From Datnioides undecimradiatus (lineage: Eukaryota; Chordata; Actinopteri; Lobotiformes; Datnioididae): a stretch of 64,000 bases of DNA. The notes under the pieces were generated by a model that worked only from the letters and a program-made list of their open reading frames with translations, ran no database searches and was not told the DNA's origin. Each line of letters begins with the position of its first letter. Within the stretch, counting starts at the first letter, position 1. Where the stretch lies: contig WARS01000126.1 in assembly GCA_008933995.1 (NCBI GenBank), positions 462,001 to 526,000 of the forward strand, in the 5' to 3' direction. Both the position numbers and the translations under genes were made by a program. Shown here piece after piece: positions 60,025-64,000 of the stretch.

Positions 60025-60722
60025 CCCTTTGAATTTCCAACATTAACAGCTTAGATTTAGACCCTGTTTTTCAATGCCAAGCTGTAGCCAGATCCCATTG
60101 TAGTTTGTTTGGTGAACATGTAGCAGATGCTTCATACGCATAAATCTGACTGTTCCCTGAAAATACAACTTTTCGGCAGTCAACACAAATATATACTGCT
60201 CTTCTTACTCTGACTGGCACTGACTCACTCATACCACTATCACCACTCAGTGGGTGAACTGATCTGTTGTCAGATAAACTCTACATCAGTACATTCTGCT
60301 TTCTTGTAGTCCATGCGTGTTGAATATTAAGGAGAAACTCCCTCCTGTTTCGATATGCGACAGGAGAACCAGCAGCTGATTTCAGTGTCACTTCAGCAGC
60401 CATGTGTACATGAGTACATACACATGAAGTGGCTGTGAGTCAGTCTGTCATTCTTAAACATAACTGACCTTTCAGCCTCCACCTCACGACCTCTACATAA
60501 TCCTCTGTAACATCTCCATCATTCTTCAAGACTTCAACCATTCTTATTTAAAGAACGGCAGGAAAACTGTGTTCAATGTCAACAATAATCATAAAGTTCA
60601 CCAAGCGAGCAGAGACAACACCACAACACCGTGTAGTCTGCCTGCACACTATCACTCTCTCAATGAAACAAGCACTTGGGCCAAGCGTGTTCTTCACACA
60701 GGTAACTGAGGAAATGACTCAC
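60025..60722. other. Non-coding stretch (probable intron of the adjacent minus-strand exon)
   Basis: No gene or repeat edge. If 60,723-60,878 is an exon, its minus-strand intron begins here at GTGAGT. Confidence 0.5.
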
Positions 60723-60878
60723 CAACATTGATGATGTTGGCGGACAGGAAGTGGCTGCAGGGTAGGCTGGCAGTGCTCACGAAAGAGTCGCCATCGGTCG
60801 TCACGGTTGTCCTCGACCTCAGCGACGGGTTGGGGGAGTCGGTCACCATGGCCATTCTAGCTGCCACAGAGTCCATGC
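60723..60878 (-). CDS. Internal coding exon of an unrecognised gene
   Basis: The minus strand has an acceptor ...CATCACTGGCAG (ends 60,879), 156 bases of open frame and a strong donor TTG|GTGAGTC at 60,723/60,722. Starting with two bases of a split codon and ending with one gives a symmetric phase 1-1 exon of 51 whole codons. Residues include MDSVAARMAMVTDSPNPSLR, then SRTTVTTDGDSFVSTASLPC and SHFLSANIINV. Third positions are overwhelmingly C or G (TCC CCC AAC CCG TCG CTG AGG TCG; ACC GTG ACG ACC), unlike anything else in the window. Ser/Thr richness and phase 1-1 borders suit a linker or extracellular segment, but I do not recognise the gene. A more upstream acceptor (GCGATCCAG, about 60,910) would lengthen it. 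The plus-strand ORF at 60,728-61,030 is its shadow. Confidence 0.7.
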
Positions 60879-60879
60879 C

Positions 60880-62460
60880 TGCCAGTGATGGTGCGGTAGT
60901 AGTGAAACGCTGGATCGCAAAGAATAACTGCTGTCTGGTGCTGTCAAGCTGTCAGACCAATCCCATGTCAAACAGTGGCACAGCAGCAGCAGATTTAGAA
61001 ACGACAATCCAATCCAATATTCAAAAGTAACTCAAGTCACAGACAGACATCTTCAGTGAAAACTCTCAGACACATTCCAGGAAAAGTGCCTGACAGGATC
61101 CTCAAGAAATACATTTTTTTTGCATTGCAACGCAGCAGGGAGACATTGGGTTTTTCCTCTGTGAAGAGCAGATTATGATGAAGGACATCTGTCGGAGGCC
61201 ATCAACCGGCAAAACTTCAGGTCTGCCTGGATCAAACTGTAATCACAGGCCGAGCTGCCTCAGTCACCTACAGCTGGGGAGACAGACAAGAGATGGACAG
61301 AGAGAGGGGGCGGGAGTATACATGAGACTTCACACAGCTATAAGAACAACCAACACATGAAATCACTGCTTAGAATACACTGTATGCAGTGGGTATACGT
61401 AACACCGACCCATGTCAATTTTCACATATATGTACTTCAAGCTTGATAGTTTTCCTTGTAATTCAGTATGTGAAGATCAGAGTGTTGTGGTTAACATTAT
61501 ATTCTGAACAAAACAGAAGAGTTTCATTATTTTTTACTTGTGGGATTATGTTTCCCCAGGATATAGCCTGACCCTGGTTTTAACCTGGAGCAGTATTGCA
61601 TTACAGACACTGGGAACTCATCTAGTTTGCATAGTGTCAGCATCTAGTGGCTGTTGGAGAAACTGCAACTTAAAACAGCTGAACAGTGAGTTCTCTCCCT
61701 AGTGGTGGATGCTATTTGACCAACTGAGTGCAACAATGCAAAACATTAGATCCTAATACAGTTAGATGGGTAACAGAAGTACTACCAGTGTCTCCTATAT
61801 ACACACTCTTGGGTGGTTGTGTGCATTTATATCCTTGTGTAGTGTGTGGCATTAAAATCCAATTCCAGGCATTTGGTTTGATTGTTAAGAATCAACTATC
61901 ATCCTCCAAACCCTCCAACACAGAACCACTGGACTGCAAATGCGCCCCAGTGACGTGTTGGTGCAACAACCCTGCTTCATTCTCCAGCTCTCTCTGCCCT
62001 CATGGCTCCCTACTGTCAACTTAATGATAAGAGCATGAGAAGACCTTACAAAACACTGTGTGTTTGTATGGCAACTGACCTTTCCAATAAGACTATGATG
62101 CTGATGATCAAAACTATTTAATGTGTCACTGAAAGTACTGGGAGAGTTAAAACTAAAAAAAACAGCATGTATAGAATCACCAATCAAAACAAATTAAACT
62201 TGAAAATTTCAAATAAAAAGGCTTAAACACATTATTTTCCCACAGGTTATGCTTCTTCTGCGCACAGGCTTTGCATCAATGAGCGACACAATTAGCTTCT
62301 TATATTGGCTGTTAAAAAGCAGACTGCTGCCTTTTGAGCAGCATTGGAGAGATATGCCATAGGGGTGTTACAGGCTTTTCCATTTAAACTGTGTCTTCTG
62401 GATGGGTTTAAACGCAACTGTATGCTAACATGTTAGCAGTACACATTTTAAGGTGATTTA
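60880..62460. other. Non-coding stretch (probable intron)
   Basis: No second exon with comparable codon bias was found upstream on the minus strand. Short ORFs only. Confidence 0.5.
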
Positions 62461-62545
62461 CTTAAGGCAAAGCAAATTTAGTTATATAGCAACATTCAGA
62501 CAGCACAATTCAAAGCGCTTTACAGGGGCATAGAAACAATTTGCA
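62461..62545 (+). mobile_element. LINE/SINE 3'-tail relic of Maui/L2-like fish type
   Basis: AGGCAAAGCAAATTTAGTTA TATAGC and GCACAATTCAAAGCGCTTTA CA match the common fish tail 'GGCAAGGCAAATTTATTTATATAGCACAATTC...CAAAGTGCTTTACA' (family knowledge). The element body and target duplication are not identifiable. Confidence 0.7.
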
Positions 62546-63870
62546 TAGATAAGAAAAAACAAAGAGTGTGGTGAATAAATATAGGTTTAAAAAGAAATTG
62601 CATTTAAAAGGTTGGATTTAGTGTGTTCTGCCTGCCCCAGGAGGCAAACAGGAATGTATTAGTGCAGCTTTAAAGCAGCAGTCCACTGATTTATCAAGCG
62701 CTCCTCTAACATGGTTGGACAGCTAATAAAATACATCAGAAGTGATGCAGCACAGCTGGCCTCCAGCAGAGATGAGGAGCAGGCAGAGGTGAGAAGCTTC
62801 TTTTACACCCACAGATTTTTAAAAAAGTTTTCAAACTTGTGGTCTTTAGACCCGTCTGACGCTGACCGACTGAGTAAATGCAACCACACAACTTTTTTTA
62901 AACACAGAGCAAGTTTTAAATTGGTGGAGTCTGCCTATGAGGTCATACACTGCGACAGAAACCTACTATACACACATTCTACATTATAATGTGTGATCAG
63001 TAAAACATCACGACAGGTGGATGAATCACAGACACAGAATTAACAAAAAGCCTTTAACAGAACCATGTATTTGCTTACAAACAGCACATAAGCTGCTTGT
63101 GTCTCTCTCAGCGTGCATAAATATGCAGGACCAGACTGTCAGGGGTCACTGAGGGTCACGCCATCCGTGTGGCCTTGTTCAAACTTCAGCTGACCTTAGT
63201 TTCCATGAAGGGTGCTCCTATATTTAGATGTCACATATTAAATGATTCACTCTGCTGTGTAAACATGAGACAGGACACAGTTCAGACAGACTGAGGTGAG
63301 ATATACGAGGCTTTAAAATATTATTAAAAAAAGGATTTCAAGACATTCATTTGTCCATCTGTTCTACTTCAGTCTATGTACCATGTAGCATGACAGCTGC
63401 CAACATGTTACACCACACCTCAGGCTCACCTCACCTCTCCTACCTAAACTTCTTTTGTTTACCCACCCTTCCACCGCCTGCCACACATCACCCACAAAGC
63501 CCCACCCACAGAGAGATTAGATAAACAAAGGCGCACTTACTTCTCAGTTTGAACGGCTCCTTTACATCAGCTTTTAAAGTTAGAAGCTCTACAGTTGTGT
63601 GTGATCCACCAGCTTGCTAAGTGCTGAACAATGTGCATGCGATGTGTGGTGTGGGAGTCAGCCGGGGCTAGCTAGACACAGTGGGCCGGCTGGAGGATGT
63701 GTTGGGAACTGTTGGCGGTCAGCGGCAGGCCTGGGCACGTTCCTGTTACCATCGAACACACATAAACACGTGTGTGTGAGCACATCTAGGTGTGTTGGGC
63801 TTATGTGTGTGACTGTTACTGGAATGTGAAGAGGTAATTCCAACACCAGCACGCTGTCGGAAGTAATGCC
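62546..63870. other. Non-coding stretch, nothing recognised
   Basis: A 92-codon ORF at 62,711-62,989 has no domain or splice support. A C/A-rich stretch lies at 63,410-63,510. Confidence 0.55.
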
Positions 63871-63893
63871 CATTCATTCATTCATTCATTCAT
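63871..63893. repeat. (CATT)n microsatellite, about 6 units
   Basis: CATTCATTCATTCATTCATT followed by CAT. Confidence 0.95.
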
Positions 63894-64000
63894 CTCCACC
63901 GCAAGGATTTTGAAATAATATGAAATTCTGGCGAGGTCTGTCACTTTGTTTATTGTTGCACCACATTCTGACGCAGTTGTTTAAATATGTTTGCTCCTGT

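Noticed and set aside
60728..61030. 100-codon plus-strand ORF
   Set aside because: It is the antisense shadow of the minus-strand exon at 60,723-60,878.
63614..63829. ORFs on both strands at the window's right end
   Set aside because: GT-rich low complexity drives the openness; no domain.

Overview
This looks like vertebrate, most probably percomorph (spiny-rayed) teleost, nuclear DNA. It is AT-leaning and CpG-poor outside a few patches, rich in (CA/GT)n and (TTA)n microsatellites, and scattered with old repeats of fish type: a decayed Tc1/mariner transposase tail, a TA-flanked MITE, a LINE-like 'TTTATATAG...AATTCAAAG' tail, a 'CGCTTTGGAT..AAGCGTCT' SINE/LINE tail and several LTR-like units. 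There is no bacterial-style gene layout, no rRNA or tRNA gene that I can see, and no CRISPR-like array. Most of the 64 kb reads as intron or intergenic desert. Open reading frames do not exceed what chance gives for this base composition; I estimate several open runs above 120 codons are expected.

Only one stretch reads convincingly as protein-coding: a 156-bp minus-strand exon at 60,723-60,878 with strong C/G third positions, a GTGAGT donor and a possible acceptor (phase 1 at both ends). I cannot name its gene. Weaker exon-like candidates lie at 7,799-8,041 (+), 40,485-40,840 (-, possible alternative first exon beside a GA-rich tract), 41,546-42,031 (+) and 53,216-53,404 (+, 62-residue membrane-anchor ORF).

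Layout: 0-7 kb holds a solo-LTR-like element, a frameshifted Tc1 fragment, microsatellites and an AT quasi-palindrome. At 7.8-8.5, 10.4-10.96, 27.2-27.6, 29.0-29.7 and 36.4-37.3 kb there are CpG-retaining, repeat-free patches that look like candidate regulatory elements. At 15.6 kb sits a MITE, at 19.5-20.2 kb a decayed 33-bp minisatellite, and at 21-25 and 38.7-39.1 kb copies of one old interspersed repeat. At 55.7-57.8 kb a long LTR-like unit is split by a second, younger solo LTR of the same type as the one at 0.85-1.3 kb; both insertions have intact short target duplications. Near 60.0 kb is a perfect 22-bp-arm hairpin.

No new multi-gene system is visible. The most interesting structures are the nested LTR-like elements with repeated ETS-core and CTCF-like motifs, the perfect hairpin at 60.0 kb, the symmetric microsatellite palindrome at 6.9 kb and the isolated exon at 60.8 kb.
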